A stretch of 64,000 bases of DNA from Styela clava (Eukaryota > Chordata > Ascidiacea > Stolidobranchia > Styelidae), in contig NC_135253.1 in the NCBI RefSeq assembly GCF_964204865.1, positions 21,550,001 to 21,614,000 of the forward strand, read 5' to 3'. The position numbers and the translations under genes are program-made. Shown one piece after another: positions 11,193 to 22,049 of the stretch (positions within the stretch are counted from its first letter, which is position 1; the number at the start of each line of letters is the position of its first letter). The notes below the pieces were generated by a model. It had not been told where the DNA came from. It saw nothing but the letters and a program-made list of their open reading frames with translations, and did not search any database.

Positions 11193-12194
11193 ATGACGAC
11201 AATCACCAAATTACCTGGCGCTACATTGCTGATTTTAGCTTTAATCAACGTTTGTGTTGTAAATGGAGTAATCGAATCAAATTCGACTGAAGATAACATG
11301 CCAAGAAGGTTTTTGGAATGTGTAGACATGATCAGGACACCTGGGTTTTGGACTTTTGAGCAGACAGAAGTCGAAAGCGACATGTGCGCGGTGTATCTGA
11401 TTGCCGACCCAGATGAAATAATTATAGTAACAATCACAGATCTCGAAGTCGATTGTTTGGGTGGAGAATTCGTTGAAGTTTTTGATGGGTGGTTGAGTGG
11501 TGGCCAAGTCATGCCCAGCGAATATGACCACGAGAAAATGATGCATGAGAGGCTGGCACAAGCTTGCAACGATGGTGAAAGTTTACAAAGTTTAACCATG
11601 AAAACATCGCAGAATTTTGCTCTCGTACAATTGTGGTTGGAGGTCGGTAAACGTTTGACCTTGAAATTTGACAAGGTCAAAACTGATTCACCTTGTAATG
11701 CTATCTCACCTTCTGCATATGGACAATATATAATGCGCTATGCCGGGAATGAAATGCGAAACTGCACATTTTCTGTCTTTTACCCTTCACGAGTTACGCT
11801 CAGTTCCTTGAATATTGGAGTTACTGCGGATACACAAAACGAAAGATCGATCAATAGCATGAGCAAAGTGCCGAACGAAGGATCATTGAGTCAAAATGGA
11901 AATTTTGATGGGTATTCCATGAGTCGCACTGATAAAGACGAAGGGAACACCATTGATTACGAACTGCTTAAAGAAAATGGGAACACATTATATGATAAAC
12001 TGTTCGTGCTGAGCGGAAGCCATATGCAATTCAATGATAATTTAATTGCGACCCACCATGGACCGAAACAAGATAATGGTTGCCACGTTTACAACCTTAC
12101 CGATAACCACTCAGCAGTTAGAATGCTGTCATCCGGACAACATCAAAATGAAGTCACCATAACTTACTCAAGATTGCAGATTGAATTCCCATGA
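11193..12194 (+). CDS. CRHBP: corticotropin-releasing hormone binding protein, single exon
   Basis: Secreted glycoprotein that binds CRH/urocortin-type peptides. An uninterrupted frame of 333 codons begins at ATG 11193; the open frame runs further upstream but without an earlier ATG. Residues 1-26 form a signal peptide (hydrophobic ATLLILALINVCVV). Family landmarks in order: FLECVDMIRTPG, CAVYLIADPDE, EVDCLGGEFVEVFDGW, the CN.ISP segment, RNCTFSVFYP, and near the end a stretch matching HGP...GC followed by VRMLSSG. Cysteines matching the first three disulfide pairs of the family are present. The fourth pair is absent, and the seventh cysteine appears to lack its partner because the protein ends right after the ITYSRL strand; the vertebrate tail is missing. 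N-glycosylation sequons are visible (NST, NCT, NLT, NHS). Vertebrate CRHBP has several introns; none is needed here. Confidence 0.9.
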   Translation: MTTITKLPGATLLILALINVCVVNGVIESNSTEDNMPRRFLECVDMIRTPGFWTFEQTEVESDMCAVYLIADPDEIIIVTITDLEVDCLGGEFVEVFDGWLSGGQVMPSEYDHEKMMHERLAQACNDGESLQSLTMKTSQNFALVQLWLEVGKRLTLKFDKVKTDSPCNAISPSAYGQYIMRYAGNEMRNCTFSVFYPSRVTLSSLNIGVTADTQNERSINSMSKVPNEGSLSQNGNFDGYSMSRTDKDEGNTIDYELLKENGNTLYDKLFVLSGSHMQFNDNLIATHHGPKQDNGCHVYNLTDNHSAVRMLSSGQHQNEVTITYSRLQIEFP

Positions 12195-12642
12195 GATGGC
12201 AGATTCTGAAATAGATTTTATTGGCGGTAGATTGTATATCAGGTGTTTTCAATCTTTGTTCTGCTGTTTATGGATTGCAAATTTCAAACTGCAAATTTAG
12301 CCCTGGCTGATAACCCCTGCTTTATATATTTCAACATTAGACATGTCATTTTCACGTTTTAAAAGTAAAAATTAATACATTATATAGATAAACATGATTG
12401 CATTAATCACAATTGACGAAGAATAGCAATAGCCAAGTTTATTTTTTCCAGTCAGTGAATATGAACTAATTCAAAATTACGAGAAAAGAATAAGCACACC
12501 GATTTACTGACGAAGAGAAGCCGCGGGGAACCAAAGCTGTTTATCAACAACACCCAAAATGCCAAAAAGACTATCTACCGATTAATTCCTTATCATTATC
12601 TACCTTCCCAATAGCCATTAAAAATTTAGTGGGGGGCTAGAA

Positions 12643-12954
12643 CAGTGGTTCTCAACCTTTTATGACTTGTGGCCCCCTTTCGGAGGCTTTTAGCACTCAT
12701 GGCCCCCACTTTAATATTCCAGAGGTATTAATAGGGTTATTTTCATTGATAGATTCCAAATCCCATTATGTTAAAACAATTTGCACAAAAGAGAGCGAAA
12801 ACACCCTGCGAAATAACCTTGTTGAGCAGCAAACTAGGAAAAATTTCTTTTAAAGTGAAAAGTAAATTCAGATTTCAGCCCATCCTTGTGGCCCCCCTCC
12901 AACTCCTATGTGGCCCCCCTTAGGGGGTCGAGGGCCCCCGGTTGAGAACCGCTG
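12643..12954. mobile_element. hAT-type element
   Basis: Termini CAGTGGTTCTCAACCTTTTA and CCGGTTGAGAACCGCTG. Flanks GGCTAGAA (12635-12642) and GGCTAGAC (12955-12962) form an 8-bp target duplication with one mismatch. TGGCCCCC motifs lie near both ends. Confidence 0.85.
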
Positions 12955-13121
12955 GGCTAGACTTTCATATAGATTTTAGAAAAGCCGATGAGGTCACGTG
13001 AACACATCGGAACGTATGGTTTCTATCCTGGGACGAATATGGTAAATTCCTCCCAAGTTATCGTTTTTGTGGCCTAGCGATCAAAGCGTTAGCCGTTACT
13101 AGGGTAGGGTCTACTTATCAT

Positions 13122-13650
13122 CCTAGGGGAGACGAAAGTCGATAATACGGTCTAATCCGGGGCTCCCGAAGTATGCGAACCAAGATGGCGGACATCAGAA
13201 TGTAACATGTGTACTAGGTTAGGGTTAGGCCATAATTTTAGGTATAAATACTACGGGAGGCTCTTGGCTAGTCTTCGAACTGATAATAGGACTAAAATAA
13301 GGAAAATTGGAAAAAAATGATTGCCTAACCCTAACCTGTTACCCATGTTACGTTCCGATGTCCGCCATCTTGGTTCGCATACTTCGGGAGCACCTCTAAT
13401 CATATAGCGAACCACGGCCTAATGTCTAGTTACCAGTCCATGTCAAGTGTAGGATTAGTTAGTCAGTTATTTGTTTTCAGATGCATGAACTTGATGGTGG
13501 AGGAAGTCATAACTGTCCAGCGGTTACGTGCCCAGCAATCCTCCTGCACATATTTATTCCCGCATGAAATTCGAACCCACGTAGGGTAATCGGAGGTGCG
13601 GTGGCGAGCTTATTCCTAACGCTTAGCGCGATGCACCACACCGCTAACAT
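13122..13650 (-). repeat. tRNA-derived SINE interrupted by a MITE
   Basis: Minus-strand SINE whose head (13590-13650: TTCGAACCC complement of box B, AACGCTTAGCGCGATG..CACACC) and body (13403-13580) are followed, beyond the inserted M2 MITE at 13159-13394, by the expected continuation at 13122-13158. Confidence 0.8.
13159..13394. mobile_element. hairpin MITE (family M2) inside a SINE
   Basis: Same termini and interior as the copy at 5820. The direct repeat TCTAATC lies at both junctions (13151-13157 and 13395-13401). It splits the SINE exactly at that target. Confidence 0.88.
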
Positions 13651-15659
13651 CGTGTACTTTTCATCTCGGGTAGGCGTGGGCAATATAGAACACCAATTCC
13701 GGAGGATTCGAATCCATAAGGATCCGATAACAGAATTCGGTTTCCGCCTCTTCGGCGTCAATTTTGTATTTCCTGTTTCTAATTTATTAATCAAAGATGA
13801 GCGATTTCTCTTGCGTGAAAATCTCTCTCGTTTAATTATACTTGGGTTTTCTCGTAAAGAACCCGCAAAATCGGTAAACATCAAATAACGGTAATCTCAC
13901 CCGGCGTATTCATAACAAGACAACGGTGATGCACACATCACGGCGAAGAGGCGTTATTGCACCATTTTTGCATTTCCGCACCATTTTTGCATTTCCGCTT
14001 TACTATCTAGTTAGCGTATAATAATAATTATTTGTGCCGACTCGTAACATTCCGATAAACTGACTGCAACGATTTTTACAGACGTGCCTTGCTTCGATTT
14101 ATATTAAATGATTTTTGTGACCTGCGAGTTTTTCAAAAAACGATGCATGTAAAGCTTGTAAACCAGAAGCAAGGTGTTAAATGTTAGTTGCGATTAATTT
14201 AGATCAAATATTATTTACGAATAATTTTATTATACCATTTTCCGAAATACAAAGTTATATCGCAAAATGCGAAACGCACATTTAAACTTTACTCTCAAAA
14301 GATTACATATTTTTCGGTCCGTTTTTATCGTTCAAGATAGACGCACGTTTGATCGAGTGTCTGTAGTATTTTAGTCGCCGATAAATTAAAAAAAAAGTTG
14401 CCGCATCTGGCGAAGATAGTGACGCATTGAGTTTGAGTAGGGCCAAGTCTGGGTAGATAATGATATGTAACGATAATCATAGAAAATGAATTCTTCTTTA
14501 GATGTTATTACCTAATACCTAAGTACGAAATCGCGTTTACGGGAACTTGGTTTTACGAGTCTTGCTCGCACAGAATAAAAAGTTGATTTCAATTGATAGT
14601 GGTTAAATTTAATATTTTACAACGGCCGCATAGGTTGCAGTGGCCACACGCTGGTCGTGAATCTAATTAATTCTCAGCGGGTCAGTTTTAGTACGCTGGG
14701 CAGACTAACATTAATAATAATAAAAATGATTTTAACGCCGTTCATATATATTTTTGTATTTAACCGCTTACTATTAAAGTGTGTAAAGCGTGTCTTAATT
14801 TAGCATATCGGTGTTTAGGGATTACATACATTTGGAACAATTGAAGGCAAAATATATTGTAATATTCGTAAATTTTATTGTCCTGGGATATGCCTGTTTA
14901 GTATCAAATAAAATCCAATGACATTTACATCCAGGACATTTCCAAATGAAAATACATTTATATCACCGGTAATACATTTACAATCGAGCAATGTAGAAAT
15001 TCCCACTATTTGAATAAGAATGAAAATAGAATAGGATTCGGTATTCTGGATTCGATTCAACTATTCTAGAATAGTGAATTATTCTATATTGCCCATCCCT
15101 AACCTTGGGTGTAATCAATGAGTTCGCAACGCAGAATAAGAAAGTTTTTGGTCCTTCCGAAAATGTCAGATATCAGTGGACAGGTCCTTATTCGGATAAA
15201 AAGGCGTGAATAAGCTCACCACAACCTACAGAGAAAATTTGTCGCCGTGGTTTATCGGGTAACCCACGTCTCACAGCCACAATTCCCTATTGACCGTTAA
15301 TTGTTGTACATATTTTAACACTACAACCTGATATTTTCACTCGATGGCCTTGATAGCCTAAAAACGAAATATGTTGCTTTAATTAAATTCTATTTTGGCA
15401 ATTTTATAGGAAAAATATAGCAGAATTAACGCATTATAAGCTTGATTTTATAAGAAATTGCATATAATTATAAAACAAATTAAAGAATGATGTATAAAAA
15501 ATGAATGAAGTATATTGATATCGCAATAGAATGTACAGCTGTGCATGTTAACATTAATTAAATTACATTAAAATTACATGGGACTGAAATTGAGTCCGTA
15601 TCAATGTTAAATTGAGATGAGCATGTAAGGAAAGTCGATAACACTATATATTCTATATG

Positions 15660-15815
15660 GCGAACCATAGCTTCTCGTACGAATCACGCTGGCTAACTAA
15701 TCCCATACCCGACATGGACTGGTAACCGGACGAGAGGCCTTAGTTCGCCATATGATTAAGCCGCCTTATCGGTTTTCCTCTCCCCGGGGATGAATGTGTA
15801 AATCCAATCCTATAG
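15660..15815 (+). repeat. tRNA-SINE body copy
   Basis: Contains GGCTAACTAATCCCATACCC, GACATGGACTGGTAACCGGA, TATGATTAAGCCGCCTTATC and the GATGAATGTGTAAATCC 3' end. Confidence 0.8.
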
Positions 15816-16213
15816 GTTTGATTCCCCAGTTTAATTATCTTATGAGAGATGACACGATTCGAATTGATCGGCGGTATGGCGATTCATCCACATTTCTTGT
15901 GTAGTGTGCTCCCAAGCTTTTCATTTTAGTGGTGTGGTCAAATTGAGGCGGTGGTAGATATTTTGCTATCAGTGAGAAAACTATTTTACACTTTTAAAAT
16001 GTGTTATATATTCTACTGATCATCTGCACTGGAATATATGCTACTTACTGAATATTTACATATAATTATAACCAAGTTAGAGATTAAAATATGGGATGGG
16101 GGGGGGGGATTTTTTAGGGGTGTATGGAAATCACCGATCTTTTGTTTAGTAACTTGCAGTGCGCTAGCTATCATTTAGTAATGATTCGGGTGATGTTAGT
16201 AAATACGATAGGG

Positions 16214-19147
16214 TTAGAGAGATATCTTTTCCATCCCTGTCTGTATATTAGTTGGCAGCTTTTGCACTGGTTTACCATCAGCGCCATCAACAAACACATG
16301 AACGTATTTAGAAAGAAGACAAGGATTAGGATTGTAATGCATCATTAACTTCATTATTACATCACTATCGTCGCTATTGGTGATGAGCCCTTGAACCCCT
16401 ATTCCGATTTCCATCAGAGGGTCTTGTGAAGCGTCACCCAGATAAGTTAAATACTGCTTTTTTGGAGTAAAAACAGCTGATCCATATTGCACACTAGATC
16501 GTCCTATCCTGTCCACTCTCAGCGCTCCCAGGAGTATTTCTGGATAGACGGCTGAAGACCTGAAGAAACAATTATGAGTTTGACATGTTTTATGGGATAA
16601 AGCCAGTGGCGTAGCAAGATTCTCGTGGGCCCCCCCCCCGCAAAAATATTTCGTGGGAATGACCCTAAAAATTCTTGGACATAAGCAACGACTAACATAC
16701 CGACATAAGCTAAAACAACCCTTTTTTTATTTCGTCAAAAAGCTTAACATGTCGCTATTAAAAGGCAATGGTAACCTAAAATTTGCCGTTTATCTTGGTT
16801 ACTTTAATTTTTTCCATACGTGCTTCCTCTTCTGCCCTTTTTCTGTGTTTCTGTGCGCCACTGAGAGGTTTTGCTTTCGACATTCTGACAGCCTTCGTGA
16901 TTTTGCCGGTGCGATCAAACCACAAGACGCCGAAAATCGACGACTCCTTGGCATTGTTACGTAACAAAACGATTTGAGCAGAACTAACATCAACGTTATA
17001 AGATGTGCATTATTGGTTTTGCAATACAGCTTTTGGTTTTGCGGCTTAAATTTCCTAATTCTAACTGCTTGGGCCCCTGTTCGCTGTGGGCCCTCCCGCG
17101 ACCGCGGGGGGGGGGGGGGGTGCTACGCCACTGGATAAAGCAGTCTTATTTTTAAACTCGAAGAGTCGGACTTCAATTTTTCAGAATAGGGAGCCGAAAT
17201 TCCAGACTGCTTATGGTGGTAATCAAGTATAAATTTCTGACAGGAAATGAAAAACCATTAAGTTAATCTGAAGAGTTCGGTCGGGTGTAAATTTTCCCTG
17301 ACCCTATAGCCCTGGTTTCCATACACAGCCAACTATGTGCAAGATAAGCATTGTATATTCGGTTTTCATATAAAAATCATATCCATGGTTTACAATGATA
17401 ATTTTTAATGAGGCATCTCCACACCTTTACTCCAAACAAGGCTTTGTATAAGCCACCGGTCCTCAACCAGTGGGCCATGGCCCACTGCTGGTTCACAACA
17501 ACATTCTCAGGTGGGCCACAAACCTAGGTATTTAAAATTGCTAGAGATATTGATATTTCAGTTTTATTTGTGTCACTATAGTTAAATTTTGATTTTTGTG
17601 GTGAATGAATGAATGATGATACACTTTTCTGCAACTGAGGGGCAATTTTCATGCTAACTATACAGGTGAAAATGCCCATTTTTGTGAACATAGTTTTGCT
17701 TTTCTTGTAGTTTTTCACTTGCATAAAAAATGTAATGGTCCACAAGATTTTTATGCAAAGAAAATGGACCACGAAAGAAAAAAGAAACCACTGGTAGAAG
17801 CAATCTCTCCGGCTTGGCATTATGAAATCTATATCAATATTGAAAAGGTAGTGGGTATGGTCGCCGTGTGGAACCCCGAGATCTTAAATGTGCAATGCCG
17901 ACTTAATCAAGTCTAATAAAGCATGGAGAAGGTCCGGCTTCACTCACAATAGACCATCACTCCAGAAGTGTGTGTACCAATATGGAGGTAACCAATTTTG
18001 TTCACAGAAGTTGTGTAAAGGGACTAAAACCTATGGGCAGGGGGTGTATTCACCTGGCTAACACAGACATTCCCTGAACTCGTAATAGAACTAAAATAAG
18101 GAAAATCGGAATAAAATTATGGCCTAACCCTAACCTGGTACACATACTACGGGAGTACCGAAAGAATAAACTTACTTGTAATCAAAACTTGCATGGGCAA
18201 CCAATCTTTTGCAGTTTGTTTCTTTCTGGTTAGGAAATCCATACCTGTTTTATAAAAATAAAATTAAGATTCTTCCCATGTTTTGTTTTGATACATATGT
18301 CTATAACATTGCACGGCGGTGTGGTTCATCGTGCTAAGCGTTAGGTATAAGCTCGCCACCGCACTTCTGATTACTCTGCGTGGATTTTGCAGGTGCGAAT
18401 CCCATGCGGGGATGGTTTTGTGTGAGAGGATTGCTGGATTCCTCGCCGTCGTAGGGTGGTTCACCTAACTGCTGGTCGATTACGGCTTCCTCCACCATCA
18501 AGTCAATGCCTCCGAAAACAAATAACTAACTAAACCCATACCCGACATGGAATGGTGATCGGACATGGTTCGCTATATGGTTAAGCCGTGTTATCGTCTT
18601 TCTCTCCCCCGGGATAAATATGTAAATCCTATCCTAAACAGTAATGCAACAATCTTAATTCTTCTTTATATTTCCCAGCCCTAGTAGACTCACAGTTTGG
18701 CACTCCCGTAGTATGTGCACCAAGATGGCGCACAACCTGAACACTAACCCGGAACACATACCATGTTCAGGTTGTGCACCATCTTGGTGCACGTACTACA
18801 AGAGCACCCACAGTTTTTTTAGTTCAAATATCTACTCACCAATTTATGTAATTATTAATAATTGTGTCGACATATAAATTGTAAATTGTGTTGTTAACGT
18901 GAGAATAAGCATCATTGTCGTTCGCTCGAGTCTGAATAGGAAGAAAAAATCTGAAATGAATATGCAATATAAACAACATATCTTTTACCGGTCCACTTTT
19001 ACTTGAAGGCCAACTTGTATGATAAAACACAATCTCTCACCTGTAGTCAGATATTGCAGTCCCAGTTGATGATGAACTGGACAATCTTGACCATATTAAA
19101 TCACACTTTTTGACTTTAAATAACGTTTGCCTAAGCGAAGAAAACAT
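16214..19147 (-). CDS. hot-dog fold acyl-CoA thioesterase (4HBT/FadM-like), paralogue A
   Basis: Predicted thioesterase of the 4-hydroxybenzoyl-CoA thioesterase/FadM type, which hydrolyses acyl-CoA; the substrate is unknown. Exons (minus strand): 19041-19147, 18840-18950, 18176-18244, 16214-16559. All introns are GT-AG and phase 2. The product has 210 residues. Exon 1 encodes MFSSLRQTLFKVKK..., a basic, Ser-rich leader that could be a mitochondrial presequence. Exon 2 holds the family signature TRANDNDAYSHVNNTIYNLY (DND with HVNN; the first Asp is in the catalytic position). Exon 3 gives the VAHASFDYK strand. Exon 4 gives YPEILLGALRVDRIGRSSV and the C-terminal HVFVD...LP segment. The paralogue at 22050-24868 has the same exon plan, which supports this model. 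Intron 3 contains a MITE and a hAT-like element. Confidence 0.88.
16604..17133. mobile_element. hAT-like element in thioesterase A 5'-of-exon-4 intron
   Basis: Left end CAGTGGCGTAGCAAGATTCT, right end TGCTACGCCACTG. Exact 8-bp duplication GATAAAGC at 16596-16603 and 17134-17141. C- and G-runs lie just inside the ends, as in the element at 5164. Confidence 0.88.
17957..18156. mobile_element. ~200-bp MITE (family M3)
   Basis: Left end CTCCAGAAGTGTGTGTACCA with ATATGGAGGTAAC, right end CATACTACGGGAGTACC. Shares the GGCCTAACCCTAACCTGGTA interior with M1 and M2. It abuts thioesterase A exon 3. Confidence 0.78.
18313..18632 (+). repeat. full-length tRNA-derived SINE
   Basis: Best complete copy. 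The tRNA-like head begins GGCGGTGTGGTTCATCGTGC (box A-like) and continues to a box B-like GTGCGAATCCCATG. Then come the GGTGGTTCACCTAACTGCTG body and the 3' end GGGATAAATATGTAAATCC. The head suggests internal RNA polymerase III promotion. Confidence 0.85.
18699..18808. mobile_element. hairpin MITE (family M1)
   Basis: Palindrome with ACTCCCGTAGTATGTGCACC ends. Exact 8-bp target duplication CACAGTTT at 18691-18698 and 18809-18816. It ends about 30 bp from thioesterase A exon 2. Confidence 0.9.
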
Positions 19148-20694
19148 TCTAAACTTATTAGCTACAACGGTGTAAAGAAAAATGCATATTATGGATTGAG
19201 AATGTGGATTAGGTCAGATAGCTATTCATGTTTAAAATTCGTAAAGAGAATTTATTTGATTTAACGAAGTATAATAGTGTTGGGGCCATGAGTTACCATT
19301 TATCAAAGACTCAAGTCAGTGGTTGCAAAATTAGAGGATATACCGCCAAAGGGGTAATTTGGCAATTTTAGGGGGTAATCCAGACGTTAACTGTTTTGAC
19401 AATTCCTTTTGTAATCTCCATAATTATGACGAGTATGTTGAAAAAAGTTTTCGAACCACTGAAAGTGATTCGGAACTAAATGAAGTGACTCAAGCTCAAC
19501 TAACCACCAGTGAGAATTAACTCTACTTCAAACTCGAGGCCCTGATGACCTTGAATTTGGGTATTAAGGACTTATCCGACACTGCAACATACACACATAC
19601 AGGGTATCCAAAAACATTTCACCCAATTTTATAATAACAATTTAAAATATCTTTGTTTTTGTTTATTAAGAGTTTTCTTATTGTGCCTTTAGTTCTCATT
19701 TATCATACAATAAAATTTATTCAAACTTACAATTGTTGTTAATATAAATTGGGTAATTTATTTGGGTACCCTGCATATAAAATATTACAGAAAAATATTA
19801 AGCAATGAGATGAATGAACAGTGAACAGTATGAATGAAACAGTAATCTGATGATGTTAAACAATTGATTGGAAGATAGAATTTTTTAATCGAACACGCAT
19901 TATCCCAATGTGAGGCTTTTGACTGAATTTGGGAGTCGAGTTAACATTTATCGAAAACTCAGATAAATTAAGTCGACTAAGCAACTAAGAGAAATGACTC
20001 GGACTGAACTAACTGACTTCAGACTCGTGATGAGACTAGGACTCAGGGTTTAAGTACTCTACACTAAAATATACAAACATAAATAAACATTTTCGGTAAA
20101 TGATTTGGTTGTGTGAAGATACCATTGTCATCAGAGTCTGTTTTCACCCGATGGCCAAATTCAAATATCATTCGATTACAGACTGTAAGTTATGGAGAAA
20201 AAATCTTCGAATATATTTCAGTAATAAATTGAGTAAGCAATGCAACAATCAAATTGTTTTTTTGCAAAACTTGTCAATTCCCACCTATTAGTGGACAAAA
20301 TTTTCATCAAAGTAAACTGCTGTTGAGGTAGCTAATAAAGGGAATTTTACATAGATAAAGGATGTTCATAAAGTCATGTTTTAAAATTAAGTGAAACCCA
20401 TTTATATGCTTCGTACTACTACATATTCAACAAATTAAAAAATCGTAAACGAACACTGAAAAAAATAAACAAACCTGGTTGAGATATATTGAAAACAGAC
20501 TTCATAAAAAAATTTCACAAAAATCAATAATTCCGAACATCAGAGTTCTCGAAATACATTTTCTTTTAATACAATAAATCTAGGTTTCCCAACCAGAGAA
20601 GAACTTTCATCATGGAGGATTATAAATTACACAAACAGGGAAAAGGTCAGAATGTGAGTTGCAGGTATCACTAGCTTAAGTTCCATTGAAGATT

Positions 20695-20791
20695 GAGCGC
20701 CCCAGTAGTATGTGCACCAAGATGGCGCACAACCTGAACACATACTTTGTTCAGGTTGTGCGCCATCTGGGTGCACATACTACAGGAGCGC
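20695..20791. mobile_element. hairpin MITE (family M1)
   Basis: Palindromic element, CAGTAGTATGTGCACCAAGA and inverse. Exact 8-bp duplication TGAAGATT at 20687-20694 and 20792-20799. Confidence 0.9.
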
Positions 20792-21546
20792 TGAAGATTG
20801 AACCAACAATGGAATTTTGCTGCATAGTGAGGAACGAATAAAAATGTTCCAAAAAAGGCAATGGGGGGGAATATATCGAATAGGGTTGGAAACCAATGGA
20901 TTTGATATAAAATTCCAATCAAATTAATAACTTCTGGTATTCTTCCTTATGGTGAATAAAATGGAAAATATACACCACAGATCAGCATTGCAACAAATCC
21001 ATTTTGCTATCTTGGCGTCTATACTGGATTAAAATGGGAAAATATCAACAACAGGTCATTGTTGCAACAAAATTCATTTCAAAAATTATATAAAAATAAT
21101 TGTGATCATCTTCATTAAAAAATTTGGGCGGATAGTTATTATATATGAAAAATGAGGCAAATTTTAATAAAATCAGCTTATCATAGTGATTGGCAAATTC
21201 ATTGTACCTAAATAATATAAAAGTATTAATTTAATAAAAATATCGTTATATCACATATTAGGTTTGACGTTTTAATCTTGGTATAATTCTTCTTCTGTAA
21301 CCACAAATCAGCAGCTGCTGTAGTTAGTTGCATGTAAATTTTCTAATAGATGAGTCACCTTCACTCCAGAGTGGATGGAAAGCTCTTGGTATTCCAGTGG
21401 TTAGCAATAACTTTTGTTCAAAGATGGGTGTGGTTAGGGACAAGTGTGGCAAAGAGAGACGAGAATTCTACATTTTAGAGACACTCAGTTAGGAAAATTG
21501 CCATTATTTGATACTTATTATTGTGAACCTAATAGTAGTATTTAAG

Positions 21547-21781
21547 GTACTCATGTAGTATGCGAATCAAGATTGCGAACACCAGAACGTAGTATGTGTA
21601 CCAGGTTGGGGTTGGCTATAATTCCAGGTACAATTAATAGGGGAGTCACTTGGCTTGTCCCTGAACTCGTAATAGAACTAAAATAAGGAAAATTAGAATA
21701 AAATTATGGCCTAACCCTAACCTGGTACACATACTACCTTCCGGTGTCCGCCATCTTGGTGCAAATACTTCTGGAGTGCGC
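21547..21781. mobile_element. hairpin MITE (family M2/M3 type)
   Basis: Starts GTACTCATGTAGTATGCGAA and ends CAAATACTTCTGGAGTGC, with CATCTTGGTGC near the right end and the AGAACTAAAATAAGGAAAAT interior typical of M3. Confidence 0.78.
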
Positions 21782-21809
21782 CCTATATTATAAGTGAGAC
21801 ATGACATTT

Positions 21810-21917
21810 CTGGAACCTTCAAATATGCACCAAGATGGCGCCCAACCCGAACCCTAACCCGGTATACATACTCTGTTCAGCTTGTGCGCCATCTTGGTGC
21901 AGATACTTCGGGAACAC
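21810..21917. mobile_element. hairpin MITE (family M1)
   Basis: TATGCACCAAGATGGCGCCC on the left and GCGCCATCTTGGTGCAGATA on the right. The left end is partly degraded, and it lies close to the preceding MITE. Confidence 0.8.
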
Positions 21918-22049
21918 CCATTTCACAAGTTTGAAGCACTGAATTATTCAAACTGTGGCAAAGTTGGACATTACATTTTTGAGACAACAGCACCACCAGG
22001 AAATATTGTTGAATTGTTGATTAAGCACCCTATATATGAGTTTTGAACA

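Larger units (their letters stand above)
12195..16213. other. intergenic region, no gene recognised
   Basis: Holds a hAT element (12643-12954), a SINE split by an M2 MITE (13122-13650), a second SINE (15660-15815) and otherwise AT-rich sequence. Short frames around 13507-13888 fall in SINE DNA. Confidence 0.6.
19148..22049. other. region between the two thioesterase genes
   Basis: AT-rich, no gene recognised. Holds a short mariner-like inverted-repeat element (about 19598-19783: CAGGGTATCCAAAAA / TTTGGGTACCCTG), M1 MITEs at 20695 and 21810 and an M2 MITE at 21547. The paralogue A promoter should lie just beyond 19147, but no TATA box stands out. Confidence 0.55.

Noticed and set aside
13507-13888. 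Two opposing frames of 95-125 codons
   Set aside because: They overlap SINE DNA; similar frames appear wherever the SINE occurs.
16776-16993. Opposed basic frames of 63-103 codons
   Set aside because: They lie inside the hAT-like element 16604-17133 and match no protein I know.
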